Assembly (NCBI GenBank): GCA_013214945.1
Contig: JABSRT010000007.1
Coordinates: 62,001-126,000 of the forward strand
DNA length: 64,000 nt
Reading direction: 5' to 3'
From: Gammaproteobacteria bacterium
Lineage (GTDB): Bacteria; Pseudomonadota; Gammaproteobacteria; Enterobacterales; Psychrobiaceae
In this document: piece by piece, positions 45,752 through 56,330 of the stretch
Numbering within the stretch: position 1 is the stretch's first letter
Layout of the letters: the number at the start of each line of letters is the position of its first letter
The notes under the pieces: model-generated
What the model was told of the DNA's origin: nothing
What the model saw: the letters and a program-made list of their open reading frames with translations, nothing else
The model's database searches: none
Translations under genes and position numbers: made by a program

Positions 45752-46438
45752 ATGAAAGGGTACGGACAATTTTGCCCTATCGCTAAAGCCTGCGAAGCGC
45801 TTGGCGAGCGTTGGACACTGTTGCTGATACGGGAATTATTATGCGGTAGCCATCGTTTTAATGATTTTAAACGAGGTTTACCCCTCATTTCCCCGACGAT
45901 GCTCTCGCAACGGCTTAATGTTTTGCAGCAGCGTGGCTTAATTGAGCTTAAACGCTCGGCTGACAACCGCAGCAAGGAGTATCACTTAACGCAAGCAGGG
46001 CGTGAACTTGAATCTATTGTGATGGGACTAGGAGAGTGGGGGGCTCGATGGGTACGCAGCCAGATGTCGGATGACGACCTGAGTGTCGAATTATTAATGT
46101 GGGATATGCGCCGTACCATTAATATTTCACAATTGCCTTCAGGGCGTAATGTTTTGCACTTTGAATTTAAAAACTTGGCGCAAGCTTATCGAAATTGGTG
46201 GCTGCTGGTTGAAAATGGCGAGATTGATCTCTGTGTTGATAACCCCGGATTTGAACCTGATATGGATTTTATTACCGACCTTAAAACAATGACCCAAGTA
46301 TGGCTTGGCGATATCAGTTTAGCGAGTGCAGAAACTAGCGGTAAACTCACACTTAGCGGTGCTTCATCATTGATCAATAATATGGACCAATGGTTGGTTT
46401 TTAGTGGGTTTGCTCAGGTTAAAAGCGCGTTGAAATAA
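45752..46438 (+). CDS. HxlR-family regulator with C-terminal extension
   Basis: 228 residues. The HxlR winged helix (about 1-100) has CPIAKACEALGERWTLLLIREL and LPLISPTMLSQRLNVLQQRGL. The extra 110-residue C-terminal part (LHFEFKNLAQAYRNWWLLVE...) resembles the SCP2-like sterol/lipid-binding fold seen in long HxlR proteins. It is divergent from the GFA-nitrilase pair, which it probably controls. GAGGAG precedes the ATG. Confidence 0.88.
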   Translation: MKGYGQFCPIAKACEALGERWTLLLIRELLCGSHRFNDFKRGLPLISPTMLSQRLNVLQQRGLIELKRSADNRSKEYHLTQAGRELESIVMGLGEWGARWVRSQMSDDDLSVELLMWDMRRTINISQLPSGRNVLHFEFKNLAQAYRNWWLLVENGEIDLCVDNPGFEPDMDFITDLKTMTQVWLGDISLASAETSGKLTLSGASSLINNMDQWLVFSGFAQVKSALK

Positions 46439-46463
46439 GACAAGTCATTGATAGATTTAAGCC

Positions 46464-46501
46464 AAAAAAAATTGGTTACCGTCGTCACGGTAACCAATTT
46501 T
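46464..46501. terminator. valS terminator (bidirectional)
   Basis: Perfect 15-bp stem AAAATTGGTTACCGT / ACGGTAACCAATTTT with loop CGTC. On the minus strand a run of eight T follows, so it is a strong intrinsic terminator for valS; it can also end the HxlR transcript. Confidence 0.9.
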
Positions 46502-46525
46502 AGTATGGAGATTCTTAAAGGCTAA

Positions 46526-49288
46526 TTAAAGCGCTTCAATCGTCGCACGTTGCTCTTTTAATTTAGCAACGGTTTGTTCCATTTCTACCATTTTAGCACG
46601 TTCTTTTTCGATAACATCAGCTGGGGCTTTACTAACAAAACGTTCGTTAGACAGCTTGCCTGAAGTACGGGCTAAATCTTTTTCAACTTTTTCTAACGCT
46701 TTAGCAATACGGGTTAGTTCAGCGGCTGTGTCAATGAGACCCGCCATTGGAATAAGAATTTCCATTGAACCAACAATAGCCGTTGCTGACGCTGGCGCTT
46801 CTTCGCCGTCGTTTAGCTCCGTCAATGTTTCTAACTTAGCCAAGGCCATTAAGAACGCTTGGTTGTCGTCTAAACGACGCTTGTCTTCGCTGTTAACACC
46901 TTTAAGCAATACATTTAATGGCTTGCTTGGCGCAATGTCCATTTCGCCACGAATGTTACGAATACCAACGATGAACTCTTTCATCCATTCTAAATCGTTT
47001 AAGGCGTTAGTGTCTTCAAGCGCGGCATTAGCTTTAGGGAACGGTTGAATCATAATGGTGTCCCCTTCAATGCCAGCAAGCGGTGCAACACGTTGCCAAA
47101 TTTCTTCAGTAATGAATGGCATTAATGGGTGTAATAAACGCAGGGTGGTCTCAAGTACTTCAACCAGCGTTTTACGGGTACCACGTTTTTGCGCTTCGGT
47201 GCCCTTAAACAATATCGGTTTGGTTAATTCTAAGTACCAACCACAGAACTGATTCCAGGTAAATTCGTAGATAGCTTGAGCCGCTAAATCGAAGCGGTAA
47301 GTATCTAAATGGCCACGATAAACTGTAATTAGCTCTTGTTGCTTAGCTAAAATCCAGCGATCAGCCAAACTTAATTCGTGATCATCACCAGTTAGGAAGT
47401 CTTGATCTTCGGTATGCATTAATACATAACGGCTACCATTCCATAACTTGTTACAGAAGTTGCGGTAACCTTCAACACGGCTTAAATCGAAGCTGATTTC
47501 ACGGTTAGCTGAGGCGAGTGCCGCAAAAGTGAAACGCATCGCGTCAGTGCCGTACGAATCAATACCTTCTGGGAATTGATCGCGGGTCGACTTTTCGATT
47601 TTAGCGGCCATTTGTGGCTGCATCATGCCGCCAGTACGCTTGGTCACTAGGTCTTCTAAGCTAATGCCGTCTAACAGATCGATAGGGTCAAGCACATTGC
47701 CTTTCGACTTTGACATCTTGTTGCCTTGCTCGTCACAAATTAGACCGGTGATGTAAATTTCTTTGAACGGTACTTTGCCAGTGAATTTCTTGGTCATCAT
47801 GATCATGCGGGCAACCCAGAAGAAAATGATGTCAAAACCTGTTACTAATACGGCACTTGGCACGAAGGTTTCTAATTCTTCGGTCTTTTCAGGCCAGCCC
47901 ATGGTTGCAAATGGCCACAACGCAGATGAGAACCAAGTATCAAGCACGTCTTCGTCTTGGCGTAACTTAATCTCGCTGCCTAAGTTATGCTTTTGACGCA
48001 CATCGGCTTCGTCTTGACCAACGTAGAAATTGTCTTGCTCGTCATACCAAGCCGGAATGCGATGGCCCCACCAAAGTTGGCGTGAAATACACCAATCTTG
48101 AATGTTTTCCATCCAGTTATAATACGTTTTGTCCCAGTTTGATGGCACAAACTTAATTTCACCACTGCGCACAGCTTCAATAGCAGGTTCAGCGAGAGGT
48201 TTTGTTTTAACGTACCATTGGTCAGTCAGTAGCGGCTCAATGATGCTGTTTGAGCGATCGCCACGTGGCACCATTAATTTGTGCGGCTTAATTTCAACTA
48301 AGAAACCTTGCTCTTCAAGATCGCTAACGATTTGCTTACGCGCATCAAAGCGGTCTAGACCACAATATGGCGCTGGGCATTCTTCGTTAAGTTCAGCATT
48401 CTTGGTTAGAATGTTGATTAACGGTAAGTTGTGACGCTGGCCGACTTCGTAATCGTTAAAGTCGTGTGCTGGGGTGATTTTTACACAACCAGTACCCAAT
48501 TCTGGGTCGGCGTAATCGTCGCCAATGATCGGAATAAGACGGTCGGTTAATGGCAGTTTAATTTCTTTGCCAATTAAGTGCGCGAAACGCTCATCTGCTG
48601 GGTTAACGGCAACAGCGCTATCACCTAACATCGTTTCAGGACGCGTGGTGGCTACTACCAGATCGCCACTGCCATCGGCTAGTGGGTAACGGATGTGCCA
48701 CATAAAGCCATTTTCTTCTGTATTAATTACTTCAAGATCTGATACTGCGGTGTGTAATACTGGATCCCAGTTAACTAAACGCTTGCCACGGTAGATAAGG
48801 CCTTCGTCGTGTAAAGAAATAAAGACTTCTTGCACGGCTTTTGATAAATCTTCGTCCATGGTGAACGCTTCACGCGACCAATCTGGCGAAGTACCAATGC
48901 GGCGCATTTGGTTGGTGATGGTACCACCTGACTTTTCTTTCCAGTCCCAAATCTTTTTAACGAAGGCTTCACGGCCTAAATCATGACGGGTTTGACCTTG
49001 GGCGATAAGCTGACGCTCAACCACCATTTGGGTCGCTATGCCCGCGTGATCGGTACCAGGCTGCCATAATGTATTGTCGCCATCCATACGGTGATAACGG
49101 GTTAGCGCATCCATAATGGTATGTTGAAACGCATGGCCCATGTGCAGGCTACCAGTGACGTTTGGCGGTGGCAGTAAAATACAGTAGCTGTCTTTTGACT
49201 TGTCGCCGCTTGGTTTAAAGTGACCGCTCTGTTCCCACTTTTGGTACAGTGCTTGTTCAATTGCTGATGGGTTATATGTTTTTTCCAT
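46526..49288 (-). CDS. valS: Valyl-tRNA synthetase
   Basis: Class Ia aminoacyl-tRNA synthetase of 920 residues (E. coli 951). HIGH signature is HMGH at 49-52 ([14 protein letters not shown]), KMSKS is in [10 protein letters not shown] near 525, and the editing domain carries [17 protein letters not shown]. The C-terminal coiled coil (about 850-920) is typical of ValRS. It lies 63 bases after holC, in the widely conserved pepA-holC-valS order. Confidence 0.97.
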   Translation of the reverse strand: MEKTYNPSAIEQALYQKWEQSGHFKPSGDKSKDSYCILLPPPNVTGSLHMGHAFQHTIMDALTRYHRMDGDNTLWQPGTDHAGIATQMVVERQLIAQGQTRHDLGREAFVKKIWDWKEKSGGTITNQMRRIGTSPDWSREAFTMDEDLSKAVQEVFISLHDEGLIYRGKRLVNWDPVLHTAVSDLEVINTEENGFMWHIRYPLADGSGDLVVATTRPETMLGDSAVAVNPADERFAHLIGKEIKLPLTDRLIPIIGDDYADPELGTGCVKITPAHDFNDYEVGQRHNLPLINILTKNAELNEECPAPYCGLDRFDARKQIVSDLEEQGFLVEIKPHKLMVPRGDRSNSIIEPLLTDQWYVKTKPLAEPAIEAVRSGEIKFVPSNWDKTYYNWMENIQDWCISRQLWWGHRIPAWYDEQDNFYVGQDEADVRQKHNLGSEIKLRQDEDVLDTWFSSALWPFATMGWPEKTEELETFVPSAVLVTGFDIIFFWVARMIMMTKKFTGKVPFKEIYITGLICDEQGNKMSKSKGNVLDPIDLLDGISLEDLVTKRTGGMMQPQMAAKIEKSTRDQFPEGIDSYGTDAMRFTFAALASANREISFDLSRVEGYRNFCNKLWNGSRYVLMHTEDQDFLTGDDHELSLADRWILAKQQELITVYRGHLDTYRFDLAAQAIYEFTWNQFCGWYLELTKPILFKGTEAQKRGTRKTLVEVLETTLRLLHPLMPFITEEIWQRVAPLAGIEGDTIMIQPFPKANAALEDTNALNDLEWMKEFIVGIRNIRGEMDIAPSKPLNVLLKGVNSEDKRRLDDNQAFLMALAKLETLTELNDGEEAPASATAIVGSMEILIPMAGLIDTAAELTRIAKALEKVEKDLARTSGKLSNERFVSKAPADVIEKERAKMVEMEQTVAKLKEQRATIEAL

Positions 49289-49351
49289 GATCCGCTCGTT
49301 TGTCTAGCTTGTTAGGTGCGATTAATCTTGATGTAACTACTGCTAATACAG

Positions 49352-49777
49352 CTATTCTTTATGCAGCTGGGGGGCAAGGTTTAATACCCGACAGTGGTGA
49401 AAGCGTTCACGCGCCTGTTGTTTTTGCACAGTATCATCAGGGATGAAATCGATTATTTGATTAAAGTTTACCGCAAATGGCGGTAAGGGGTGGCACAGAT
49501 TAATTAAAATGTGACGTCGACCTTGTGGCGGTTGATGACCTATCTCAATTGGGGCGCCGTAATGTGGCCCTTCACCTTGCAAATTATGCGGTATAAACTC
49601 GTCGTTGGGCAGCTGCCACATCAGCTCATCGATTTGTTCGGCCGTTTTAACATCGGTCGTGGCAATAAAGACCCGCTGACCTTGCTGATAAAATTGACCG
49701 GCCAATTGACAAGCTTTTTCGAGCATGGCATTGGGCTGGTTTTCGGTCGCGATCTGATAAAAAGTGGTTTGAGTCAT
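49352..49777 (-). CDS. holC: DNA polymerase III subunit chi
   Basis: 141 residues. Chi links the clamp loader to single-strand binding protein. The family start TFYQIA and the segment FIATTDVKTAEQIDELMWQLPNDEFIPHNL are characteristic. It lies between pepA and valS; a terminator-like hairpin separates it from pepA. Confidence 0.92.
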   Translation of the reverse strand: MTQTTFYQIATENQPNAMLEKACQLAGQFYQQGQRVFIATTDVKTAEQIDELMWQLPNDEFIPHNLQGEGPHYGAPIEIGHQPPQGRRHILINLCHPLPPFAVNFNQIIDFIPDDTVQKQQARERFHHCRVLNLAPQLHKE

Positions 49778-49808
49778 ACGTCATTATTTGTGGTAAAAGT
49801 GATATAAA

Positions 49809-49840
49809 AAAACTAGAGAGGCCTAAGCCTCACTAGTTTT
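49809..49840 (-). terminator. Hairpin between pepA and holC
   Basis: Stem AAAACTAG...CTAGTTTT extended by GAGGC/GCCTC across one A·A mismatch, with loop CTAA. On the minus strand seven T follow, so it should stop or attenuate pepA transcription before holC. Confidence 0.8.
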
Positions 49841-49858
49841 ACCGAGTTTTGACCGTGG

Positions 49859-51367
49859 TTAGTCGCCAGTAACAACATTAGCACGGTTAAGTAAAAACTG
49901 GGTTAGCAAAGGAACCGGACGACCGGTTGCTCCTTTGTTCGCGCCGCTGTTCCAAGCCGTACCCGCAATATCAAGATGAGCCCACTGATATTTTTTGGTG
50001 AAGCGTGACAAGAAACAAGCCGCGGTAATAGTGCCTGCGGCACGACCACCAAGATTGGTCATGTCAGCAAATGGGCTGGTTAGTTGATCTTGATACTCGT
50101 CCCACATTGGCAAGCGCCATGCGCGATCGCCAGACTGGTCGCCAGCATTTAATAATTCATGCGCTAGCGGGTTATGGTTACTTAACAAACCACAAGCATG
50201 CTTGCCCAGCGCGACAATAACCGCGCCGGTTAAGGTCGCGGTATCGATAACCAATTCCGGATCGAAACGTTCAACATACGTTAATACGTCACATAAGACC
50301 AAGCGGCCTTCGGCGTCAGTATTAAGTACTTCAACCGTTTGGCCTGACATCGTCGTTAGGATATCACCAGGGCGATAAGCATTCGACGAAGGCATGTTCT
50401 CACAGCCCGCCAAAATACCAATGACATTAAGCGGTAGCTGTAGTTTAGCTAAAGATTCCATCGTGCCTAAAACACCCGCAGCGCCGCCCATGTCGTATTT
50501 CATTTCGTCCATGCCTTCACCGGGCTTAAGCGAAATACCGCCGGAGTCAAAGGTTAAACCTTTGCCGACTAATACAATAGGTTTAGCATCTTGATCAGGG
50601 TTGCCTTGATACCTAATGATGGTCATTTGTGATTCGTTATCACTACCACGACCTACTGCAAGGTAAGACTCCATGCCCAGTTCAGCCATTTGCTCTTCAC
50701 CAATGACTTCAACCGTTACGTTGTCGTAACCTTCAGACAATTGGCGTGATTGACGGGCCAAATAGGCCGGATTACAAATGTTTGGTGGCATATTCGCCAC
50801 GTCTTTACACAAGGTCATGCCGCTAGCAATTGCTTCGCCATGATTAATCGCGCGTTCACCAATTGGCAATTCGCGGCGCGTTGGCACATTAAAGACAATT
50901 TTACGTAATGGACGACGTGTTTCGTCTTTTTTGCTTTTAAGCGCGTCAAATACATATAGGCTATTTTGGGTGGTCTCAACCGCTTGGCGGACCTTCCAGT
51001 ACGTATCACGACCTTTAACATGTAATTCAGTTAAAAAACACACCGCTTCCATTGAGCCTGTTTCGTTTAACTTGTTAATGGTCTTTTGAATGATTTGGCG
51101 ATATTGGCGTTCATCAAGCTCACGCTCTTTGCCACAGCCAACTAACAGAATGCGTTCGCTCAACACGTTTGGCACATGATGCAATAACAGCATTTGGCCA
51201 GCTTTGCCCTCTAGGTCGCCTCGACGCAGCAGATTACTGATGTAACCTTCACTGATTTTATCAAGCTGCTCGGCAATAGGTGACAGACGGCGTGGTTCAA
51301 AAACACCAACGACAATGCACGCACTGCGTTGCTTTTCTGGGCTACCACTTTTGACACTGAACTCCAT
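49859..51367 (-). CDS. pepA: Leucyl aminopeptidase
   Basis: 502-residue M17 family metallopeptidase, hexameric in E. coli, where it also binds DNA at carAB and in Xer recombination at cer/psi. The metal-binding motif [10 protein letters not shown] and catalytic-lysine segment [17 protein letters not shown] are intact. The N-terminal DNA-binding domain is about residues 1-160. It is divergent from lptF with 249 bases between. Confidence 0.96.
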   Translation of the reverse strand: MEFSVKSGSPEKQRSACIVVGVFEPRRLSPIAEQLDKISEGYISNLLRRGDLEGKAGQMLLLHHVPNVLSERILLVGCGKERELDERQYRQIIQKTINKLNETGSMEAVCFLTELHVKGRDTYWKVRQAVETTQNSLYVFDALKSKKDETRRPLRKIVFNVPTRRELPIGERAINHGEAIASGMTLCKDVANMPPNICNPAYLARQSRQLSEGYDNVTVEVIGEEQMAELGMESYLAVGRGSDNESQMTIIRYQGNPDQDAKPIVLVGKGLTFDSGGISLKPGEGMDEMKYDMGGAAGVLGTMESLAKLQLPLNVIGILAGCENMPSSNAYRPGDILTTMSGQTVEVLNTDAEGRLVLCDVLTYVERFDPELVIDTATLTGAVIVALGKHACGLLSNHNPLAHELLNAGDQSGDRAWRLPMWDEYQDQLTSPFADMTNLGGRAAGTITAACFLSRFTKKYQWAHLDIAGTAWNSGANKGATGRPVPLLTQFLLNRANVVTGD

Positions 51368-51616
51368 GAGCTCTCCTTGGTTGATAAAGACACGATCTCT
51401 AGCTAAAGTCTACAGACAAAGTCTTCTATTTGTTAGATAATAGCAACCAAACCAGTGTGAATTATTATTCGTTGCCAAGCTATGGGTTGCTTTGTGTATG
51501 TGTATCATAGTGAACATCACATAGATATGCGACGATAAAACTATCTAAAATAGCTAGTTTACCGAAAATATTGACTGTTTCCAGTAAAATTGTACCTTTA
51601 GTCATGGAAAACCATC

Positions 51617-52717
51617 TTGATTATATTTAGTTATCTCATTCGCGAAGCGTTAAAGTCGCAAATTGCCGTATTGTTTGTCTTAATGGCAATCTTTATGAGC
51701 CAAAAGTTTGTCCGTATTTTGGGCAATGCCGTCGACGGCGATTTCCCCGGCGCGCTAGTCGCGACTCTATTAGCCTTAAACTTACCAAAACTGGCCGGAC
51801 TTATTTTACCCTTGAGTTTATTCCTTGGGATCTTAATGGCGCAGTCTAGAATGTACGCCGACAGTGAAATGGCGGTTATGCGCGCCACTGGGATTAGCGA
51901 GTGGTATGTGGCGCGAGTCACCTTGGTGCTGGCATTTGTTATGATGATTATTGCCGGTATTAATACCTTATGGCTTGGGCCTTGGGCGCAAGAACGCGAA
52001 TATCAGGTAATGGAACAAGCACAAGCCGATGCTGGCCTAACAACGTTAGCGTCGGGTCGCTTTCAATATTCATCGAATAACAAATCGGTGATCTATGTTG
52101 AATCGATCAATGATGGCAAGCTCAGTAAAATCTTTGTTGCGCAATTGCCCAAAAATGCTAATTCGACGGAACATAACATTATTGTGGCGGCGTCAGGTGA
52201 TGTGATTGAAGAAGCGAGTGGCTCGCAACAGCTTAAATTAATGACCGGTAAGCGCTATCAGGTGGCTCCGGGAGTAGCAGCATATTCGGCCCTTGAATTT
52301 AGCGATTATCAAATGCAAATTAAAGAACAGGCGGTTGAACAGCGCAGGCGTAAACTCAGTGCGATCCCTAGCGCTCAGCTATGGGCGCGGGGCGATGTTG
52401 AGGCAATGGCTGAAATTCAATGGCGCTTGTCTATTCCGTTAACCATTCCATTGCTGGCGTTAATTGCCGTGCCATTGGCCAGAGTTAATCCGCGCCAAGG
52501 CAAGTTTGCCAAACTATTTCCGGCAATTTTGTTGTTTTTAGGTTACTACGTCATGCTAATGGCGGGGCGTAGCGCACTTGATGATGGCATTATTCCAATT
52601 AATATCGGGCTATGGTGGATTCATCTGAGTGCATTAATTTTAGGCTTGGCCTTGCTCAGCAAAGAACGTCAATTTGGCGTGATTATTCGCGCTAAATTAA
52701 AAGGTCATAAATCATGA
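51617..52717 (+). CDS. lptF: LPS export permease LptF
   Basis: 366 residues, six membrane helices with a beta-jellyroll periplasmic domain between helices 3 and 4 (about 130-255). With LptG and LptB it drives lipopolysaccharide off the inner membrane. The start is TTG, giving MIIFSYLIREALKSQ, which aligns with E. coli MIIIRYLVRETLKSQ; GGAAAA lies at proper spacing. An ATG at 51604 is out of frame and encodes only eight residues. It overlaps lptG by ATGA. Confidence 0.95.
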   Translation: MIIFSYLIREALKSQIAVLFVLMAIFMSQKFVRILGNAVDGDFPGALVATLLALNLPKLAGLILPLSLFLGILMAQSRMYADSEMAVMRATGISEWYVARVTLVLAFVMMIIAGINTLWLGPWAQEREYQVMEQAQADAGLTTLASGRFQYSSNNKSVIYVESINDGKLSKIFVAQLPKNANSTEHNIIVAASGDVIEEASGSQQLKLMTGKRYQVAPGVAAYSALEFSDYQMQIKEQAVEQRRRKLSAIPSAQLWARGDVEAMAEIQWRLSIPLTIPLLALIAVPLARVNPRQGKFAKLFPAILLFLGYYVMLMAGRSALDDGIIPINIGLWWIHLSALILGLALLSKERQFGVIIRAKLKGHKS

Positions 52718-53778
52718 GGATTCTAGACGGTTACATTGCTAGAACCATTGCTGGAACCACGGCTTTTTGTTTGCTAGTTTTGGTTGGCTTAAGCTCAATG
52801 ATTAAGTTTATTGAGCAACTTAAATCGGTTGGTCAGGGTGATTACTCAATATTTGATGCGGCGATTTATGTGTCGTTAATGCTGCCGCGTGATATTGAGG
52901 TGTTTTTCCCAATGGCTGCGCTGTTAGGTGCGTTAATTGGTTTGGGCGCGATGGCGCAAAGCAGTGAACTGGTGGTGATGCAGGCCGCTGGTATTTCACG
53001 GTTACAAATTATTTTCTCGGTGATGAAAACGGCGATCCCGTTAATGCTAATGGTCATGGCATTAGGGGAGTGGGGCGCGCCTTGGACCGAACAAAAAGCA
53101 CGTAATATGAAAACCCAACAAGTATCTGGCGGCAGTTTGCTTAAAGGTAGCAGTGGGTTGTGGGCTAAAGACGGCGCGCGTTTTGTGCATGTTAATAAGG
53201 TTATTGAAACCGGTTTATTGCATGGGATAACACTGTACGAGTTTAATGAGAACAGTGAATTATCTGAAATTACTAAAGCGAAAGTTGCGCGCTATCAAAC
53301 CGACTCGTGGCGGCTTGAAGGCGTTGAACAAACCCAATTAAGTGATAAGAAAACCGTGGTTCGTCAGCTTGAATATCTCAATTGGCAGTCGACCCTGACA
53401 CCGGACAAACTTGGCGTTGTGACGGTAAAACCTGAGTCATTATCAATTACTGGCTTGTTTGATTACCTCGATTATCTTGAGGCCAACAAGCAAGAAACCA
53501 GTCGTTATGATTTAGCCTTGTGGCGTAAAGTGATGCAGCCATTAAGCGTTGCCGTGATGATGTTGTTGGCATTATCTTTTGTGTTTGGACCGCTGCGCAG
53601 TGTCAGCATGGGGGCTCGTTTGGTGATGGGCATTATTACCGGTTTCTCATTCCATCTTACTAATCAGGCGTTTGGGCCAATTAGTTTGGTTTATAATCTG
53701 CCGGCAATTTTAGGCGCGGTATTACCGAGCTTAGTCTTTATTGGTCTGGCGGGTTACTTTCTCAATAAACGCACCTAA
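52714..53778 (+). CDS. lptG: LPS export permease LptG
   Basis: 354 residues, the partner permease of LptF. It has six helices, the jellyroll domain (about 125-255), and the start RILDGYIARTIAGTTAFCLLVLVGLSSMIKF. LptFG with LptB forms the ABC transporter of LPS export. It starts 4 bases before the lptF stop and ends 4 bases into the convergent MocR gene. Confidence 0.96.
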   Translation: MRILDGYIARTIAGTTAFCLLVLVGLSSMIKFIEQLKSVGQGDYSIFDAAIYVSLMLPRDIEVFFPMAALLGALIGLGAMAQSSELVVMQAAGISRLQIIFSVMKTAIPLMLMVMALGEWGAPWTEQKARNMKTQQVSGGSLLKGSSGLWAKDGARFVHVNKVIETGLLHGITLYEFNENSELSEITKAKVARYQTDSWRLEGVEQTQLSDKKTVVRQLEYLNWQSTLTPDKLGVVTVKPESLSITGLFDYLDYLEANKQETSRYDLALWRKVMQPLSVAVMMLLALSFVFGPLRSVSMGARLVMGIITGFSFHLTNQAFGPISLVYNLPAILGAVLPSLVFIGLAGYFLNKRT

Positions 53779-55193
53779 TTTTTAGCTAACGATTGACTGA
53801 TAAGTTGGCATAGCTCAATCAACTGTTGCCTGAGTTTAAACTCGGGCGATGCGCTGCAATCGCTGACAATTGCCCAGCCGATGCTAAGGCGGAAGCAGTC
53901 TCGATACAAATTTAGTGTGCTAAATTGATGACCGCCGTGAATCGAAATCTGCTGCTTTTGCGCCATCGCTAATAAACGATGGCTGTCTAAATTCTCTAAT
54001 TGAACCCAAATTACCATGCCACCGTCGGCGGCGCTAATGCGTGTTTGTGACGGTAAATTCGCGCGTAATAGCGCATGATAGTCTAAGGCGTGTTTCGCCA
54101 GCGTTAAGCGTAATTTTTTAAGGTGTTTTAAATATTGTCCCGAATCGATAAATTCGCAGATGGTATTTTGAACTGGGTTGTTAACCCCAAACGATTGCAC
54201 GCAGCGGTACTTAAGGTATTGCTCAAAAAAACGTCCTGGCTCACACCAACCAAGCCGATAACCAGGGGCAATGCTTTTCGGCATTGAACCGCACCATAAT
54301 ACCCAGCCCGATTTATCCCAATATTTAATCGGTAGCGGACAAGTATCGCTATAACCAAGCTCAAGGTAAACATCGTCTTCAATCACGGGTATTTGATAGT
54401 GCTGCGCTAAATTGGCAATGTCACGCTTTTGCTCGTTACTCAGACAGATCCCTTGGGGATTAATGTGATTGGCACTGAGCAAACATGCGCTGACATTGTT
54501 GTTGGCTAGGTGTTGTTCTAATTGTTTTAAGTCTAACTGCGACTGATGACAAGGGATTTCGACCACTAACCGGCCCATGTTTTCCAACAAATTTAATAAG
54601 CCGTTAAAACAAGGGGAGGGTATCGCAATGGCATCGCCAACTTTTGTGGTTACTTCTATCGCGGTTTTAACCGCATCAATACAGCCATTAGTGACCACTA
54701 AAGTGTCGGCCGACAGTGGAAAGTATTGGCCACTGAAATGTCGGGCCAAAGCCTGGCGTAAGCTTAAATTACCCTGGTAATCCGGGTACTGGTAAACCCC
54801 GTCGCCATATCTTAAATTACCGCGGCGTAAACAACGTGCCAGTATTTCTTGGGGAATGAGTTGCGGTGATAATTGCGCGGTATAAAACGGCCCACCACTG
54901 TTTAAACTTGCACTATGGTCCATCTTTGGCTGGCTTACTTTCGCTTTAAAAGTAGGAAAAATAGGGATTGTTGTCTTGTTTAATGGCTGACTGACAAAAA
55001 AGCCAGATTGTGGTTTGGCCTGCAACCACCCTTGATCTTGCAGTCGTTGGTAACAGCTGATAGCGGTGGTCATGCTGACCTGATGCAGTTGGGTAAACTT
55101 TCGGATCGAGGGCATACGCTGCCCGATAATTAAGCGCTGGTTATTAATGTTGTCAATAATATCTTCACTTAGCTCAATGTAACGTGCGGTCAT
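53775..55193 (-). CDS. MocR/PdxR-type regulator (GntR-aminotransferase fusion)
   Basis: 472 residues. An N-terminal GntR winged helix (1-70: QRMPSIRKFTQLHQVSMTTAISCYQRLQDQGWL) is fused to a fold type I aminotransferase-like domain (about 100-470). PLP-binding features are seen in LVVTNGCIDAVKTA and the lysine in CGSMPKSIAPGYRLGW. These proteins are PLP-dependent regulators and normally not enzymes. It is divergent from an EamA transporter, a common arrangement for exporter control, with a repeat pair between. Confidence 0.92.
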   Translation of the reverse strand: MTARYIELSEDIIDNINNQRLIIGQRMPSIRKFTQLHQVSMTTAISCYQRLQDQGWLQAKPQSGFFVSQPLNKTTIPIFPTFKAKVSQPKMDHSASLNSGGPFYTAQLSPQLIPQEILARCLRRGNLRYGDGVYQYPDYQGNLSLRQALARHFSGQYFPLSADTLVVTNGCIDAVKTAIEVTTKVGDAIAIPSPCFNGLLNLLENMGRLVVEIPCHQSQLDLKQLEQHLANNNVSACLLSANHINPQGICLSNEQKRDIANLAQHYQIPVIEDDVYLELGYSDTCPLPIKYWDKSGWVLWCGSMPKSIAPGYRLGWCEPGRFFEQYLKYRCVQSFGVNNPVQNTICEFIDSGQYLKHLKKLRLTLAKHALDYHALLRANLPSQTRISAADGGMVIWVQLENLDSHRLLAMAQKQQISIHGGHQFSTLNLYRDCFRLSIGWAIVSDCSASPEFKLRQQLIELCQLISQSLAKN

Positions 55194-55210
55194 CTTTACC
55201 TCAACTGTAC

Positions 55211-55250
55211 CCTAAAAATATCAAAAAATTACATCTGTTTATCTTTTAGG
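55211..55250. promoter_or_regulatory. Candidate MocR operator region
   Basis: Imperfect inverted pair CCTAAAAATATC ... TATCTTTTAGG in the 101-bp region between divergent MocR and EamA genes. Confidence 0.35.
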
Positions 55251-55294
55251 AAGTCGCGATACTAGTCAAATGATTTTTAATAATTGGAGGAAGT

Positions 55295-56197
55295 ATGAAG
55301 CTGTTTCATTTGATATTGGCGATTGGGGTCACGTGTTTATGGGGCTTTAATTTTTCGGTGATTAAGGCTGGCGTCGATAACATAGATCCCTTTGTCTTAA
55401 CGGGCTTAAGGTTTAGTTTTGCGGCGATCCCTGCGGTATTTTTTGTAGCACGGCCCAAGGTTTCTTGGTGGTATTTAGCCGCTTATGGCTTAACGTTTGG
55501 TGTGGGGTTGTGGGGCATGATGTCGCTATCAATTGAGCTTGGCTTGTCGGCGGGCATGGCCAGCATTGTTTTACAATCTAGCGCATTTATCAGCGTGCTA
55601 ATCGGCTGGTTTTTACTTAAAGAGCGGCTTAATGTAGGCCGTAGAGTAGGGCTTGTTTTATCGGTAGTAGGCTTGTTAATTGTGTTGAGCGTTGAAGATG
55701 GTTCGGTGAGCTTGTTAGGTTTTCTGGCTGCTGTTGTTGGGGCATTAAGCCTTAGTGTCATTAGTTTAATCATTAAAAAAGCCCAAATAAAAGAGATGTT
55801 CGCATTTGTAGTCTGGTCGTGTTTGTTTGCCCCGATCCCGTTGTTTCTGCTGTCTTATCTAGTTAATGGCAGTGCGGGTTTTGATTTTTTCGGTCAAGGT
55901 TTCAATCAAGTTGGCTTAATGTCAGCATTATTTCAAGCTTACCCCACGACGTTACTCGGTTATTGGATTTGGAATAAATTGCAGACCCGTTATCCGCTAT
56001 CAACCATGGCACCCATTAGCTTGTTGATCCCTATCTTTGGCGTATTAGGGTCGGTCATTTTTTATAATGAGCAGCTCGCACCACTAAAAATGATTGCTTG
56101 TAGTTTAATTGTCGCTGGTGTGGCGTTGCCTTTATTTGCTGAGACATTAATTAAATTAACAAAGAGTAATAAGCTTTATTCACGGCAGGAGAGCTAA
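55295..56197 (+). CDS. EamA-family (DMT) transporter
   Basis: 300 residues, ten hydrophobic helices in two EamA repeats (about 5-135 and 148-285). The first repeat has CLWGFNFSVIKAGVDNIDPF and the second begins at LGFLAAVVGALSLSVIS. GGAGGA precedes the ATG. It is probably an exporter of amino acids or metabolites under the divergent MocR protein. Confidence 0.92.
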   Translation: MKLFHLILAIGVTCLWGFNFSVIKAGVDNIDPFVLTGLRFSFAAIPAVFFVARPKVSWWYLAAYGLTFGVGLWGMMSLSIELGLSAGMASIVLQSSAFISVLIGWFLLKERLNVGRRVGLVLSVVGLLIVLSVEDGSVSLLGFLAAVVGALSLSVISLIIKKAQIKEMFAFVVWSCLFAPIPLFLLSYLVNGSAGFDFFGQGFNQVGLMSALFQAYPTTLLGYWIWNKLQTRYPLSTMAPISLLIPIFGVLGSVIFYNEQLAPLKMIACSLIVAGVALPLFAETLIKLTKSNKLYSRQES

Positions 56198-56330
56198 CAA
56201 TAACCTAGCGGCTCGTTGCTGGCGCAGCGAGTTTTAACCAATGGAAAAGCGGTATTGCCATAAAACTGTCTTAAAAACGTCACAACTGGCTAATAATATA
56301 GCGCGCAAATCTACTTGTATTAGGATTAGC

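Noticed and set aside
47763-48434. Plus-strand ORFs inside valS
   Set aside because: Shadows of the valS frame with no ribosome sites or family features.
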